The notes: generated by a model from the sequence alone, not told the origin. A stretch of DNA of 64,000 bases from Otis tarda (GCA_026413225.1 CM048552.1:201637553-201701552); one strand, 5' to 3'; shown: positions 14,201 through 30,012, counted from the first letter of the stretch. Program-made: numbers and translations.

Positions 14201-17200
14201 GTGAAGAAGCTGAGCCGGGGCAGAGGCGCAGAGGGGGAGGAGCAGGCCTCATGGGCCTTGCAGGCCTCACCCTCTGGTCTCTTGCCAGGCAGCCGACTGG
14301 GCCCGACTCGGTCCGGCCCGGCTGCAAGAAGTGGAGAGGAGATGAGAAGTGAATAAGATGTAAAAAGATCCGGAGAGCCATCTACCAGCCTGTTGTGAGG
14401 AACGGCTGCAGATGCCAAGGTCAGTTCAGAAGTGAGGGGGAGGAGTAATGCGACTCCTGGCCAAGATTCCCCTGCAGCCTGTGGTGACGACCATGGTGGA
14501 GCAGGTTGTCCCCCTGCAGCCCATGGAGGTCCACGGAGGAGCAGAGATTCACTTGGAGCCCGTGAAGGACCCCACACCGGGGGAGGTGGATGCCTGAAGG
14601 AGGCTGTGGCCCATGGAGGGCCCGCTGGGACAGCTGTTTTGAAGGGACTGAACTCCGTGGAAGAGATGACCCACGCCGGAACAGTTTCACGAAGGACTGT
14701 GGCGTAGGGGTGGGACCCCACAACGGAGCAGGGGAGGAATGTGAGGAGTTCTTCCCCCAACCATGAAACAGCGGCGTGAAACAACATGTGATGAACTGAC
14801 CGCAACCCCCATTCCCTCTTCCCCCCTGTGCCGCTCAGGAGGGGAGGTAGTAGAGATAATGTTAAGTTTGGGAAGAGGGAGGGGTGGGGGGAGGTTATCT
14901 TGTTCTCTGTCTCATTATCCTGCTGTTTTTAGTAATAAATGAGTAGTTTTCCCCAAGTCGAGTCTGTTTTGCCCGTGACGGTAACTTTAAGGATTTCTCC
15001 CTGTCCTTATCTCAAACCTCGAGCCGTTTTTCCTTATATTTTTCTCTCCCTGTTCTCTCGGAAGGTGGGGGGAGTGAGAGAGAGACTGCGTAGTCTGGTC
15101 CTGATCAGGCCTGAACTACCACAACAGCCTACTGAATTTAAAGGCCAGTACTTTTTTTCTTGCCACTGTTTGAAACAGCATAATTCTTCAAGATGTTTGT
15201 TACAAGATCTTTCAGTCTCCTGGGTCCCAGTTATTCTCTGCTTATTCCTGTCCTCCTAATTCTGGGTGTTTGGTTTAATGCTTTATTTCCCAGTTGGCAA
15301 GCCATATTTCTGTACGGAGAATAAAATTGAAAAACATAACTAAGTTTCTGTGTACCCAGGCCACCATGAGCCTGCTAGGACAGAAGCAGGACACTGGGAG
15401 AAGAAAGGAGTTAAATTCTATTTTGCTTTCCATTTCACAAAAAGAGTTTTATCTCTTTAAAAAACAAAACACAGCTCTGCCATCTTCAAAGGGGTAAAGT
15501 TACTCTGGACAGTGATACGTTAATCTTGATCAGAAAGCTATAGATTTCCCAGCATCCCCTTGAGACATTAGTATATACTATCTCTGACAATACTAAGTTG
15601 TCATAATATAATATAGCATTCTAGCAGACCACTATGCACAAATTTTTGTATCTTCCACTGCCTTCCTGCAAGCAAACATTTTATTATTACCATATCTGCA
15701 GTAAACTAAAATCAGATACTGCTATTTTTTCCTCTATTCCTCTCCTTTAACTACATTTATGAACAATTTATTCTGCTCCAGTAAAACAAATAACTTAAAA
15801 AGCTATGAAATATGGTAGAAATAATTTAGTTCATAGCTATACATAAATATTTCCTAGATACCTATATATGGATATATATATGAATGTAAAACCAAAAATG
15901 GAGTCACGTTAACACGCATGGCAATTCTTCTGAGAAAGTATATACTCGTAAAGCAGGAGCAGGTACCTATTAGACGACGGTTCTCAGTTTCCCTGTTACT
16001 GTGGTTTGTGAGCTATGCTGTAATGTACAACAATCCTAACTTACTCACAAGTAAAGTGGTAATGTATTAATCTACCTGTGAAACAAACTCTTTTGTACTG
16101 AAAATGCTGTTTCAGCTTTAATTTTACATTGTCATCTGTTCAAGGAGGGTTTTCAAATGAGGCAAGACGCTCCTCAGAGACTGAACGTCCAGACTACCAG
16201 ATATGAAGATATGTAATGCCACTTTATACAGCACAGGCTTGGAATAAACCACTCTTTAACATAAAAAAACCTACTCTTGAGGAATACACAATCAAAGCAA
16301 GTTCGAGTATCTGGGCAAAATAATTTCGTCTGGAGATACATTTCAGTTTGCTTTATAGGAAACATGGACTTTGGATTAGTGAAATATCATGTAAGATAGT
16401 GGTATGTTGCAATATTGATTTAAAGCCAAAAAAACCTGACCCCCCCCGATCTTGCCAAAAGGAAAATGAGTAGGGAAATTACTCAAGTTTGTCCTGCAAT
16501 TTAGAATCATAGAATGGTTAGGGTTGGAAGGGACCTTCACAGGTCATCTAGTCCAACCCCCCTGCAAGGAGCAGGGACATCTCCAACCAGATCAGGTTGC
16601 TCAGAGTCTCATCCAGCCTGGCCTTGAACATTTAAGTGATCGACATAAAAGATGTTGAAATTCACAGTTATAAGTAAACAATGGCCAATGTTTCTTGGTG
16701 TGAAGTGACCACAGAAACCTATTTCAAGTCTCTGAGTGGTCTCTTCAAATCAAGTCAGACCTCAGTCCAATGCCATTTTGTCCTAACCCTCCCCTTAAGA
16801 GTCTGTTTTCCCACCAACTAGCCCTGAGCATTATACAAGTTCTTGACACTTGGGAGAGATTGTACACGGGCACTCCTCTTTTTCCATGCTGGTCTTGCCT
16901 ATGCCTCTGAAGAGTTAGAATGATACAAGACACCTTGCAGAAGGAACCTTTGTTTAACTCATTCCAGTCATACTACAAATGCATTTGAAAATGAATTCAG
17001 TTTTTCCAGTTACCTGAAACAATTTCACAGGCACAGTCCAACCTCAAAAGCATAGCAACACAAACAGCTAAGTCATACAGGGCAACTCACTCATGCAAGT
17101 AATGCCATGTCCATACCTATGTGTTTGCCGCTTCTGCTGCTTTCATTCAGTGTAATATCACTTAGGAAATATTCATCATTATTTCTCAGAGATTTAATCA

Positions 17201-20200
17201 TATATGTAACATATATAAACACAGAGTACAACAGGATATACAATTTTATTGTATCTGAGATAATACAATAATAACTCTCTGACCTCATGGTTTGGGTAGC
17301 AGTTTCTGAGAAATGATACCTGTGTTCCAGACCCTGTTTCAGTAAAGAAGCATTTTTTTGCCAAGGGAATGGTATGCTTGGGAAAAAAAAAAAAGGAGAG
17401 ACAAGGTAAAATTCCTGCTTCAAATCAATCAGAAAAAGATTTAAATTTGGATTTCACAGATACCACTTGAATAACCCAATTACAGTCATATCATAGAATC
17501 TTTAGGGTTGGAAAAGACCTTCAAGATCATCAAGTCCAATCGTCAACCTAACACCACCATGCCTACTAAACCATGTCCTGAAGCGCCACGTCTACACGTT
17601 CTTTGAACACCTCCAGGGATGGTGACTCCACCACTTCCCTGGGCAGCCTGTTCCAGTGCCTGATCACTCTTTCAGTAAAGAAGTGTTTCCTAATATCCAA
17701 CCTAAACTTCCCCTGCCGCAACTTGAGGTCATTTCCTCTTGTCCTATCACTTGTTACTTGGGAGAAGAGACCAACACCCACCTCCCTACAACCTCCTTTC
17801 AGGTAGTTGTAGAGAGCAATGAGGTCTCCCCTCAGTCTCCTCTTCCCCAGACTAAAGGAAGGAAGAGGAAAACACAATCTCCATGTCATAATCTATACCT
17901 ATTTTGTCTGTGAATTAGCTCATACTTCCAAGTATTTTGTTTAAAAAGTGAAACAATAGAGGTAAAATGTTACGTCAGTCAGACAACTTAATTCAAGCAT
18001 GATCTGTTTTTCTCAAAGAGCATAAACATATTGTGCTGACCAGAACAATTTTGCATGACCACAAAATGAAAGAGGTGGCAAAAACGAAAAGACAAAAGAT
18101 ATATGAATAATACTATTTCTTGACACAGTTAAGCCATTTTAATGGAAATTTTCTAAATTATTCAGTTCAAAGCAAGTGTAAGAAATGGAAAATTTCAACA
18201 TAAACAGTTAACATTTGGAAAAAAAATGATAAGCACTTGTGAGTAATGTCTTTTGGTGAAAAGCTACATGCAGCTTTAGCTAAAGACCATGCTAGCAGCT
18301 CACCTTAAAGGTTTTATTTATGCCTGCAACAAAACTAGGAAAAGGCTGTGCAACAAAACCTTTGATTGTGAATGAAGTTAGCAATAATTATTTTTTCAAA
18401 ATGGAACACACTTATGGACATATAACAAATAATAATTTGATGTAGTGGCTCATATATAACTGTTGAACAAAATAAAATCTACTGCTCTCAATATTTTAAG
18501 TGAAATATTTTTTGAGAATGATAGAAAAGTCACTAAAAACATTGGCTTACTGCTGAAAATACACAAATTTTTAGGGATGGAAAGCAGGGAACACCAAATC
18601 TATTGGTAAGGGTCTACATGGAACTTTATTACCCTGTAGGAAATAAAAGAATTTTAGGAATCTTTACAATCCTGCTGGGCCTGTAAAAACAGAAACAAAG
18701 AGAGGTCAAAGGATGTCAATGGATGCTTAGACTGCAAAGCATGTGCACAGTGAAATACTTTGGCAGTAGTTTCAGAAAGACCATCACTGTTGAAATGACT
18801 TTGGACAACAGACAGTAACAAGACTACTGAAGCCTATTCATGTCAGTAAGAGTATTTCAAATAATTATTATAAATTTTATTAGTAAGAGTATTATAAATA
18901 CTATTTCACATAACAGGAAGTCACAATGCACATGCAGACCAGCACAATCCAAGTATAAAACTTCCAAAACTCAGGTCTTAGAACAATGACAATAGCTTTC
19001 TTGACTATTTTTCTAATCAGAGTCCAAAGCATGTAATTTCACAAAAGAAAGTAAAAATGTTTGAAGTATAAATATTTATCATTTGAAACTATTTGTCAGA
19101 AGCAAGAAGCTGAGCAACCCCTAGTGGCAGCAGAAAAATACATTCTGGAAAAAAAAAAAATTTTTTTATAGGACCAAAGCATTTTCACAAATACATTAAT
19201 TTGTAAACACAAATTCCTGTATTACATTCAGTAGCCAAAGCTGAGGACAATATTTAGGAAAAACTATAAGTAAAAATTATTCATGACTCACATCAGTTTT
19301 TCCCTAGAATTAAATTAGAATGTGACAATTGTGTTTGATAAAATACACTACAATATAGTTATCTTACAATATATTAAGAAGAATCCTTTTATACATTTTT
19401 CTCAAAAATATTGCTTTTTTTTGTTTCCTAATTCTAAGATGTCCTAATGCAGCTACTGCCAAATCCAGCATCATCATTTAGAGACGGATTTGCAGACATC
19501 ATACCGATGAAACACACAATGTGGTATTAAAAAAAAAAAAAGCTTAGACCTTTTCGTATTTTGCTTGGAAGTCCGTATCTAGAATTCACTTTATCAGCTG
19601 TCTTCTATAAATAGCCATTTACTCTTCCTTCTTTTATGCTTGGAAATAAGACTGAACACTAAACAACAATCTTGCCAGTACAAACTGTACTCTGTCTCCT
19701 CAACCTTTTTGAAATTTACTCCAGTTGAGTGAGATTTTCTGTGCTAGCTATCAGCTGCTCAAGATTCTCATGAATACCCGTCAGAACAAAGGAGGTACAA
19801 AGACAGAGATGAATGGGCCTAAAAACATCAATATCAAAGAACCTGAAATATATCTGAACTGTAAACAGTCTTTCAAAAGTTATCTATACACATGTATTAA
19901 GAGGAAGAGCCCTTGCTCTACTGCCACCAATGATCCCATACCTCTACCCGTCACCAGTATAAAAGGATGGTGCTTCACAGAGTCAAGGTCATTTCAGACA
20001 CCATGAGTCCAGATACCAGTAGATAATATTACAGAAATAAAAGAATGAGCCCAAAATTATGTCCTCTTGTTCCCAAAAGTGTACCATTAAAGACAATATT
20101 TCCAAAATCAAAGAAAAACGCTGACAGATGTAAAATCACACTCAAAAGTGCAGTTATAAGACATCTCTTTGGAGCTTGCTTTTCATTGTGACTTTTGAAA

Positions 20201-23200
20201 CTGATTTTGTGTCCAAAAAATAGTTTAGGCAGAAAGGCATGTTACTGGAACACCTGCATCTATTCCAAGGATGAGAAAAAAGGATCTCAAGAGACTTGAA
20301 GTCAATCCGTAAGAAATCACCACACTTTGGGGAAAAAAAAAAAAAAAAGAAACAAAAAAACTCCCAACATTTGACCTACCATAATTTTACTGCTACAGCA
20401 TTTTGTGCTGAGCTGTAGCAACCAGCAAAGTAGAAACTTAAGTGCAAATTGCAAATCGCCAATTTACGTTTGGAGCTAGCACAAGACTCCTGTAATGGAC
20501 TAATGGCTAGCTACTTCAGAGCCAAGAAGTCTGACATACAAATTTTACACTCACAGAAAGATAACATGACAGATATCATTGAAGAATTTGTGAAAATATT
20601 CTTACAAACATTTGTAAAGATCTCTTATTTCTTACTGAAAAAGAAGGTATAATTTTACTATAAATAATCTACTGGTAAGGCACAGTACAGTGTGCCCTCA
20701 GGTATTGTCTACTTGGTACAGTGGGCTTAACAGACCTTTCATTTTTATCACATTCAAGAAACTTTCTATTACATTCACAAAGCATCATTTAATGCATCAC
20801 ATGCAAATATCATACCTCCAAGTTGCTGAGATGCAGGAGTTGTTGCATTTCTTTCAGTTTTTTCTGGAAGATAAGTTGGTTACCGTCCATGTTTGTTGTA
20901 CTGCTCTCTTGTACTGATTTATCCCAGCCAGCCATTGCTGAATTCTGCTTCTGATGGAAAGAATCGTTTCTAGACGCTGATGAGGATGAAGCGTCATCTG
21001 TGGTTCTTGATGCAAGCAAATAACTTATTAGTTTGGCTTATTTCTATGCATCAACTGTAGACTTTAAAACATGTTCCTTTTCAAAAGTATATGTCATCAA
21101 CAGATACCTGGCAAGTGCAGGACAGCTATACCATATGTAACTACAGGTGGTGCTGGTAGTACTATCTGAAACCGTCCGACACTTTCCATTTTAAACCTTC
21201 TCTTCTGTTATTTATAAATAGTCCGACTTTTGTGATTGGGTTGTTGGGTGACTGCCTCAGGCTGAAATAATCTGGAAAATGTCAGCCAACAGTTTGGTCA
21301 TTTGCAGAAATGGAACATGGAGGGTTTTTTTTAAAAAAACCCACAAGGAAAATGGCCTTTATTTTTCCATATGGTTGGCTTATACAGAGGGTAACTATAT
21401 GCTGATGCTGTCACATATTTCCATACTTCAAATAACAAGAAGGCTTTGTAGTATCTAGAGAGCCCAACTCTACTGATGATGACGTGTAATGTCACTAATG
21501 CGGTACATTAAATAATTTGTATTTGCCACCCGAAAAAAAAAAAAAAAAAAAATTGGAGTACCTAGTGTAGCTGGGTACTGTGGTCAGGGTGAGACAAAAT
21601 TAAGACAGAGGAAACCACAGGTTTCTGCAGCATGAGAATTAGCAAGAACCACGGGGCTGGTAAACAGAAATGCTTACCTGAAGTTGGTTTTGTTTCTGCT
21701 GGGCAAGCACAGTCCGAGTGTTAAAACTGATCCTTTAATTTGTTCAAGAGCCGCTTCTAAGTGTAAAGCTGCTTTTGTCTGGACTAGAGGGATTAGAGTA
21801 AAAAAACAAAATGGAATAAATATTTTAAAAATTGGAATATTTTACCATAAATGGTTTGGTTAAGTTTCTTAAGTTTTGAAGCCTAAATCCAGACTGTTAC
21901 AATAAACTGAGTGGTTTAGCATCATTAGACATGCCGGAGCATCTCTAGTTTCTCTGAAACAAAATTCCAGTCTATTTAAATGTTTACAGTACCACATGTA
22001 TTCAACAGTTTTGCTATTCGTTTTTAGACTGCACTGTTGAAAAAGAAGGTGGTTAAAATGTTTTTACATCATTATTCTGCTCATGCACTAAGCCAAAGTT
22101 ATGGTTTGCAGATTTATAGAGGCCAAATTGTGACTTACTAATCAAACCAGTGGAGAAAGAAAGAGTCCAGACAGGCACAGGGTATTGCCTCTCAAGTTAC
22201 CAAAAGTAGAGTAGAAAGTGGCAGAGGCAGAATTGCTATAAAGGAAAACCAGGAAAAAAAAAATTGTGATTCATTATATTGCTACACAGTCTGGGCTGTC
22301 AGTAGAGCTATGAAGAAGTTCTAAACCAGTACTGTTCTATTTTGTTATTTTAATCTGACATTTGATCTTGAAGTCAGAGACATTACCTCACAGTTGGCGC
22401 AACTGCAGTTGGGAGAGTAAATTGGTTAAAGAATACCTAAGTAATATACCATATCTTAAGAGTTTCAACACTGGAAAGTTCACTGGAAATCAGACTTGGA
22501 TGATGCCGTTAAAAACTCCTGCCAATCTGCACTGATTCCAAGAAAGCAGGAACTGAGCTGAAGTGATCATTACTTCCCAGCAGCAAGAGAACAGCTTAAA
22601 AAGCTGACTAATTCAGTAAAAGTTATGTAATACATTCATATATGCTAGGACTGCGTTTACTCAGTCATAAACAAACTGCACATTCTTGAATATTTATATT
22701 AAGGGGTTCAAACAGGGGATCATTATACTATCCCGGGAACTTCCAGTGGTGTTGTAGCACTTCACACCCAGCTGTGAAAGCACAGTATTGTAAGTAATAA
22801 GCACACTGCAGTGAAAAAAGTGGGGAAAAGCCAGGAAGCCTCAATATCTCAAGGAGGCGATGCACTTACTATGACCAGAATATAATGAAATATCTCACAG
22901 TACAATTTTTAGGAAAAAAAAGTTAGCTTTTAAAATTCTCTCCATCCACTTTTGCTGTACGAGATCCGAGCTTCTTGTCAGTTATGTTTTGCTTATACTA
23001 ATGAATAAAATCAATTTGAGTTAATTGTTCTGCTTGCCTCAATTATATTTTATTAATAGAAAAACACTTGTATTGTGAACAATGGTTAAATTTTAATTTA
23101 CAAACCTATTTGCTTGTGCTGAGAAAAAGGCAGATGAGCACGCTGGAACTTATCAGTTACTTCCTGAAGTTTAATTTTCCTTTGTTGCAGAACTTGTTCT

Positions 23201-26200
23201 CTAAGTCTTTGTTCTTTTTCTTCTTCTTGCTTCCGTTTTTCTTCAAAGGCTCTGTAAGAAGCAAAAGTAGATTATTCCTATGTTTTCTAATTGCATTTAC
23301 CAAAACATTAGTGACTTGCTTGCTTATCAATTTGCAATTTTAGTACAACAGCTTGCTTGTCCATAAATTAAATGCTATAAACTTCAGCACAGCTGGATTC
23401 TTATGGTTCATCTGAACATAAATGGGACAGTGGGTGGTGAAGAAGAGACACATCATAATCTTTTTATTTTTTAGCCTCAACCAAAGATTTGCTTCTTTCT
23501 TATATGTGAATTAACATGCAGACTCAACCAGTTCGTCACCAATGTGACTTTCACCAGTGTCTTTATATTACCACATAAATGTATTACAGTGGGCAGATCA
23601 AGAGGAAGGTGAACTGCAAATGCTCTGAGTATGTCCCTTTCATGAGCTGCCGGGGAAATAGTTTAAAAGTTGTTATTCAGAAATAACACAAAGGAACTAC
23701 AGCTTTTACCTATAAATATGCAACAGTTAGTATCAACTTCTAGTTGTTGAAAAGCTTCCCGAAAGACAATGAGATTAATAGCACAAAATGGAATAAAACA
23801 GTAACGTAAAACTCTGATTGACAGAATCAGTTGTTAATATCAAATATGTTAAACGTATCCTTCTACTGGGTGGAATGCAAATCAGGCTAATTGAAAATAA
23901 CTATCATCACAAAACTTTCCTTTGGTAGGCACAAGCTTGATGAAGCTACGTGGAATTTTTATTCCTGCTGACAAAATCATAAACTTTTGCCGACAAACTT
24001 AAATTAGCTCCTTGAGTGAAATATACCCTCTACTGATAAAATTATTGGCACAGTGCCTATGTAGGCAAAATAATACTTAAATATATAACTCTTCGAGTAA
24101 AACTTCTGAAGTCTGTCATGCAAGGATCACTACAACTGGAAGCTTCCCATCTTTAAAGTTCTCTGTGTGTTAGAAATGTGATTTGATGGATCACTAGTGC
24201 ACTAGGTAGGGTACCACTCCTAGCCAGCATTAGTGGAAAGAAAGGTATACAAATGTTTAGTCAGATGTTATTTGTTTCTCTCGTCATAAGATACTTTCCC
24301 ATAACTTTAATCACTTACAGTCACTTCATAGACCTTCTTGCTTTTAATGGAGCAAAGCTGCTACTTAACAGAGCTACTCCTTAACTCAAGCTATTTTATT
24401 TATTCTTCCCTTTTCTTCTCAGGGAAAAAGTTCAAACTAAACTATTCAACTTGGCCCTTCCTAGTATCCCTTCAAAGTGCTGACTGATCACCTGTGAAAA
24501 CAAACAGAAAAATAATTTGAAAGAGGTATTTTTAATTTTAGAAAGTCTAAAAGCTTAAATTGCACAACAGTAAAAAAAAGGAAAACAGGGGAAACTGGAA
24601 GTTGTATTACAACTGATCTTCCTTTCTTCAGTACTACACCTCCAATGTAACTTTGAGCCAAAGTTACGCTCAAGAAAGACAGTGGTGGAGCATACGAAAA
24701 GAGACAAAATGTGCAAAAGGATCCACTGTTTTTGCTAGTGTACATAGACAGTACTCTAATGTATTATTGGATTAATGTACTTCAAGGTCAGAAATCAGAA
24801 CAGCAATAAACAATATATGCAATTACAACTTCTACTTTGGAAGTACTTTGTCCTCAGAAAGCTCCAGATCTCCCAGCAGCAGTATCACTGACAATTGGCT
24901 TGGATCATAAGAACTGCCGAGACTACAACTGTAATGTATACAGACAGTAGCCTACATTTTATTTTTACAACCTAATTATTGCAAATGACACTAACTAGTT
25001 AAACTTTCAAAACTTCAGGTGAATTTCTACAATTCAAGGTTACACTTCTAGATATGAAGTTATATGATTCTACAGCTTCAAATTGAAGGACAAGACAGAA
25101 GATAGACTTATGCAAAGAGAAACAATTGAATTAAAATACGATCCCAACACTGCGAGTTTCATTTGCAAACTTTAGTTTGTCAGCAAGCAGGAATGGCTTC
25201 ACTTGAGGCATGAGGTGAAGCCAGACAAGCAGTTATCCAAAACCAGAAAAATCTGCAGAGAACTCTATCCACGTAGAATATTGTACTGCAATTTGGTTAA
25301 AATTTCACAGGAACTTTAATTGTTCATACAATCTAGAAGTTAGTTCAAAAACTAAAATTAGAGTTCATTGTCAACTTTCAGTATTCCTATATTTCACTTG
25401 CGTTAAAATCTGATACAGAAATCCACAATATTTTTACATCTTCATCCTGACAAAACAAATAGGAAAATCCCAACAGAGGAAACAGACTGGCTTTTCCTAG
25501 TAAGTATTTAAACACATTCTCCTTGATCCCCTTAATATTTCTAGAAGCTGCTCAAGAAGGCCTTTAGTTGTTAAATTCAGACATGTGGGAAATTCTACAG
25601 CTTTGCACCTGGAGCAATTCCAGAATATAAGTCCAAAAAGGAAAGAGTAACTTCTGACAGAGCCTTTATTTATTTATTTACTAAACAATTTTGGAGTATG
25701 ATTTAGCTGCACTCTTCCATATTCTTAATAACTGGCATAAAAAAAAGACTCTTGTTCCATACAGCTGGAAACCGGCAAGTCCAAATGCTGATGCAAGAGA
25801 TCTCTTTCACCGCAGCTCATCATGATCACTATTTGGTTTGGATTAAGACATGAGGGAAAAAAAGGATCTTATTTTAAATGTAAGGAAATGCATTAAAGAT
25901 ATTCAGTGAAGCCTGCATCATTAACTTCTTGACCTCACAGAATGTAAATTATGACACCCAGCTGCATTATGTAAAATAAATAATTTTACAAATGCACATT
26001 GACATCTTACAGAAAAACAGTTAAAGCAAATGTTTGTTCATCCACTCTCCTTAAGCCACCAGCTTAGGTTTGTATCACAGATGTAACATTGGCAAAAGAC
26101 TATGGCTTTAAGATGGAGAGTTAGCAGAAGAATTTCCTGACTGGTGTTTTTTTAACCCAGTTTTTCTGTCTACTATAAACAACCCAGCAGTGCAGCAATT

Positions 26201-29200
26201 TTTGAAATGGCTGCCAAAATGTTTATAGTGAATGTGGAATATGAAACTTAAAATATTTAGCAGTTTCACATATACAGATATTATGTGGAAGGTATTTTTA
26301 TGTTAAAACCAGTATGACTAGATGGTAGAACTATTTCCTGGTTAATTTTATTAAATTATCTTCACAGTGAAGTGATGGATGCTACATTCCGAGGTGGACT
26401 AAATGCTTACTACTACCTTGGATGAAAATAAAAAAAATGAATATATACAGTGCATATGGAATGCTATGAAATGAACCTTTTGCTACTGAGTCGATATTAT
26501 TCATCCATTGCCATACCATATTTGCAAACCAGTGCACAGTAATTTTAAAACTGAGGTAGGAGGCTATCCGTATACTTAATGACTACAGCAAAAAAAGGCT
26601 ACAATGTGGTGTCACACTCAGAATCCCTTCATGTGCAAACAGGAAACTGATTTTATATCCTTAAAAAGATCTGCAGGCGTTGCTAATAAATAATTTTTTT
26701 TCTTCAAGTGAGATACATACCAGGACCATAGGAACACATATTAACTCTATTCCCTCATCTTCTTTGATTATCATGTGCTGAATTCAAAAGGACAGCCCCA
26801 AATTGCTGTAAGCGCTTCAAAAGGACTGACCCTTAGAATGCCATGAGGGCTCACAGAAGGCTGTCCTCCAAAATGACCCAAAGGTTCACAGGAGGGCTGC
26901 CCACCCTATCCACCAGTTGTTACACGCCAAATCTTGTTTATAGTCAAAAAACTAAGCACACCTTATATAAAGCCATGAAATTTTTTGTTAGCATAATTCA
27001 AATCTTAAAGAGTCTAATCATTATTAATCCAGATATAATTGCTACCAAAAAATAATAATATAGTTAGAATACTTCTATATGGAGAAAGCCTCAATAATAG
27101 CGATAAAACAGTTTGAACTGTTATTCACATATCGAGTTTCTACCCATTTTCCTGATGCTCATGCTTCCATTGCTCTTCTGCATCCCAAGGCTGGTAGTTT
27201 CATTGTGGTGGTGCTGGGGTGTTATGGTGAGCTGTCAGCATCTGGAGTCCCTTCACCAGGAGCAATATGATGTTCATGTTAATGCTTTCTTCTTCTTCAC
27301 TTCAAGATCCACTTGGAGTTATTTTTATATTTGCTAACACGCTTTTACACATTCATTCTTTCTTCATTAATCTGCAGCTCCAGAGAACCTCCAAGTATTT
27401 CATACGTGGTGCCTTTTACATATATTACATACTATTCTTTTGTTCTCTTTGTTACTCCTAAAGCCCGTTTTGTCAGATCTAGGTCTGCATTTCTTTAACC
27501 GCCTAGCGGTGAGCTGTTTATAGCTGTAGGGTCTCCAGTACCAGCCTGCGCCCCACCTTTTATCATCCCCTGCCTGTACTCCTCTATGCCGCATCCTGCG
27601 CCTCCAGTTCTCAAGGCCTCTGCGATCATACCAGGCCTTTATTTCCCTAGATTACATCATTATGTCAGAGTCATAAATACCTCATTGTCTACAGAGAATA
27701 ACTGCTTGTTACTGCTATCTACATAAAACGACGGTCATACTATAAAAAGATAAACAAAGGCAAAATAAATTAGCCACAGACACCTGGTCAATTAGAGAAA
27801 TTGCTTTTACAGCTAAACCAAGCAAATCAAAGCTGCAGGCAGGTCAAGAAAAGTTCAGAGAGACCAAGCTTGGCAAGCATCCGTCCTGAGGCCTTGCAAA
27901 TTCAGCACAATCCTGTAGCCCATTACCAGAAATGGCAATACTGGATTACAGGTCTACATGGTTACAGTGACCACTACTTTTCACAGTTTCATTCTGATGT
28001 AGAAAGCAATATGAAATTCTTAACTCTTTGCCCTGTCTGTTTATCAAGTGCTCACATTTCTCTCCTGTTTCTGGCACTACACTGCTTTTTTGCTCTGCAT
28101 CAACAACACTGATGAATAATTTAAAGAGCTTTTATAAAATAATCAATGATAATCAGCCAGTAGGTGGAGCACAAAGCCTGTGCATATGTTAAAAATAAAA
28201 TATTTTTTAAAAAAACAGCAGTAATGGGAATAGACTGGAAACTGATATAAACTGGGAACGTGTTTCCTTTCCCAATTACAACAGATGGATTAGCTATTCA
28301 GATTTCAAGGCAATTCAAAATGTTGAATCAAGACAGCTGTCTGTAAGGTTTATTTAAAAGTGCACATAGACAATTGCATTTCCAGAATGAACCAACTACC
28401 TGCAGCCAGTAACATCACACTAAAATGGGATACACATTTTGCATCGAGCAGTAACAGCAGGATGGCTACAGTTCCAGCAAACTGGCAGCTGGTATTGAAA
28501 AAGTACTGTGGTATATAAACACAAAATGTGATATCCTATTCATTTACATGAAGCATGTGTTTAGTCAGTAGTTCTTATGTCCGGAATACTGTTATTCAAA
28601 CAAAATATCTGTCAGCTACTGCCCCAGAGCACATTTAATTGTTAAACTGATCTTGAAATTGCAACTTTGCCTATTAGTGAGACAGTAACTTCTGTGAAAA
28701 CAATAAGTAGGCTGGTTGTTCACTGTGTTGAAGCACTGCTGTTAACACAAAACTAAGGAGTTCAGTCAGTACACGAGATGCAAAGAAACTAATCGCGTCA
28801 GATAGGATAGGAATATGGCTTCCTCTAAGTACTCACTTCGAAAAAGATCTGTGACTTAAGTTATGGTGACTTTGCTTTCCAAAGCTATACTTGCTCTTTT
28901 CTGTGCAAGTAATGTGTTTTGCCTTTTACCAATAAACCAATTAACTGAGCACATCTTGCCACAAGTTGAGTATTTTTAATGCTGAAGCTACTGCATTTTA
29001 GAGGTATTGACAACAGATCAGTACAACACTGTCAGGGAAAATTTCATTACAAGAACATTTAGAAAAGGTTGAAAACAGAAGTTAATCTGCAAGCTCTCTG
29101 CATATGCAGTTCTTATTAGCTAGGCACTAGGGGCTCCCAGACTTGGACTCAGCCTTGGTATAACCTTGTATAAAGGTAGGCTGGTGGTGGTTCTTAAAAA

Positions 29201-30012
29201 AAAAAAAAAACAACACACAAAAAGAAAAAAACATAGAAAAGCTTTTCTCCATAATGCAACACAAAGAGAATGAACCAAAATGACACAAGATTGAGAACAG
29301 AGCAGAAGCTCTGATATATCTTCCCTGGATCTATTTGCTAAAGGAAATTCACTGATATTACTTTTCAGCAGAGGCAGGTAAATTTAAGGTTGACATTAAA
29401 TTTGCTCATGTTTGACCAACTTGATAAACTTCTTCAAATAAATGACTGGCCTAGTAGATGAGGGGAGAGCAGTGGGTATTGTCTATGTGGAATTCACTAA
29501 GGCCATCGATACTGTCTCCCATACGATCCCCATAGACAAGCTGTTGATGTATGGGCTGGCTGAGGACAAAGAGAGGTGAACTGAAAACTGCCTGAATGGC
29601 CGGGCCCAGAGGGTGGTGATTAGTGACATGAAGTCTGCTTGGAGGCCAGTAACTAGCAGTGTACCCCAGGGGTCGATACTGGGCCCAGTCCTATTTAACA
29701 TCTTCATTAATGATTATGGATGATGAATGTACCCCAGTAAGTTTTCAGATGACACAAAACCAGGAGGAATGGCTGATCCATCAGAAGGTCCTGCTGCCAT
29801 CCAGAGGGACCTCAACAGGCTGGAGGAGTGGGCTGGCAGGAAATTCATGAAGTTCAACAGAAGTGCAAAGTCCTGCTCCTGGGGAGGAACAAACCCAGGC
29901 ACCAGGACATGCTGGGGACCATCCAGCTAGAAAGCAGCCTTGTAGAAAAGGGCCTAGGAGTCCTGCTGGACACCAAGTTGAACATAAGCCAGCAATTGGC
30001 CGTTGCTGGGGG

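Larger units (their letters stand above)
9094..20815 (-). other. CEP126: CEP126 intron 5
   Basis: This is the longest CEP126 intron, about 11.7 kb. It holds one solo LTR (13980-15123), three CR1 pieces (13.6, 16.5 and 17.5 kb) and otherwise AT-rich unique DNA with short poly-A tracts. I see no conserved exon or RNA gene in it. Confidence 0.75.

Noticed and set aside
14008-14805. 265-codon minus-strand open frame
   Set aside because: It lies inside the solo LTR, is built from GC-rich LTR repeats, and a matching accidental frame occurs in the related LTR at 48.9-49.6 kb.
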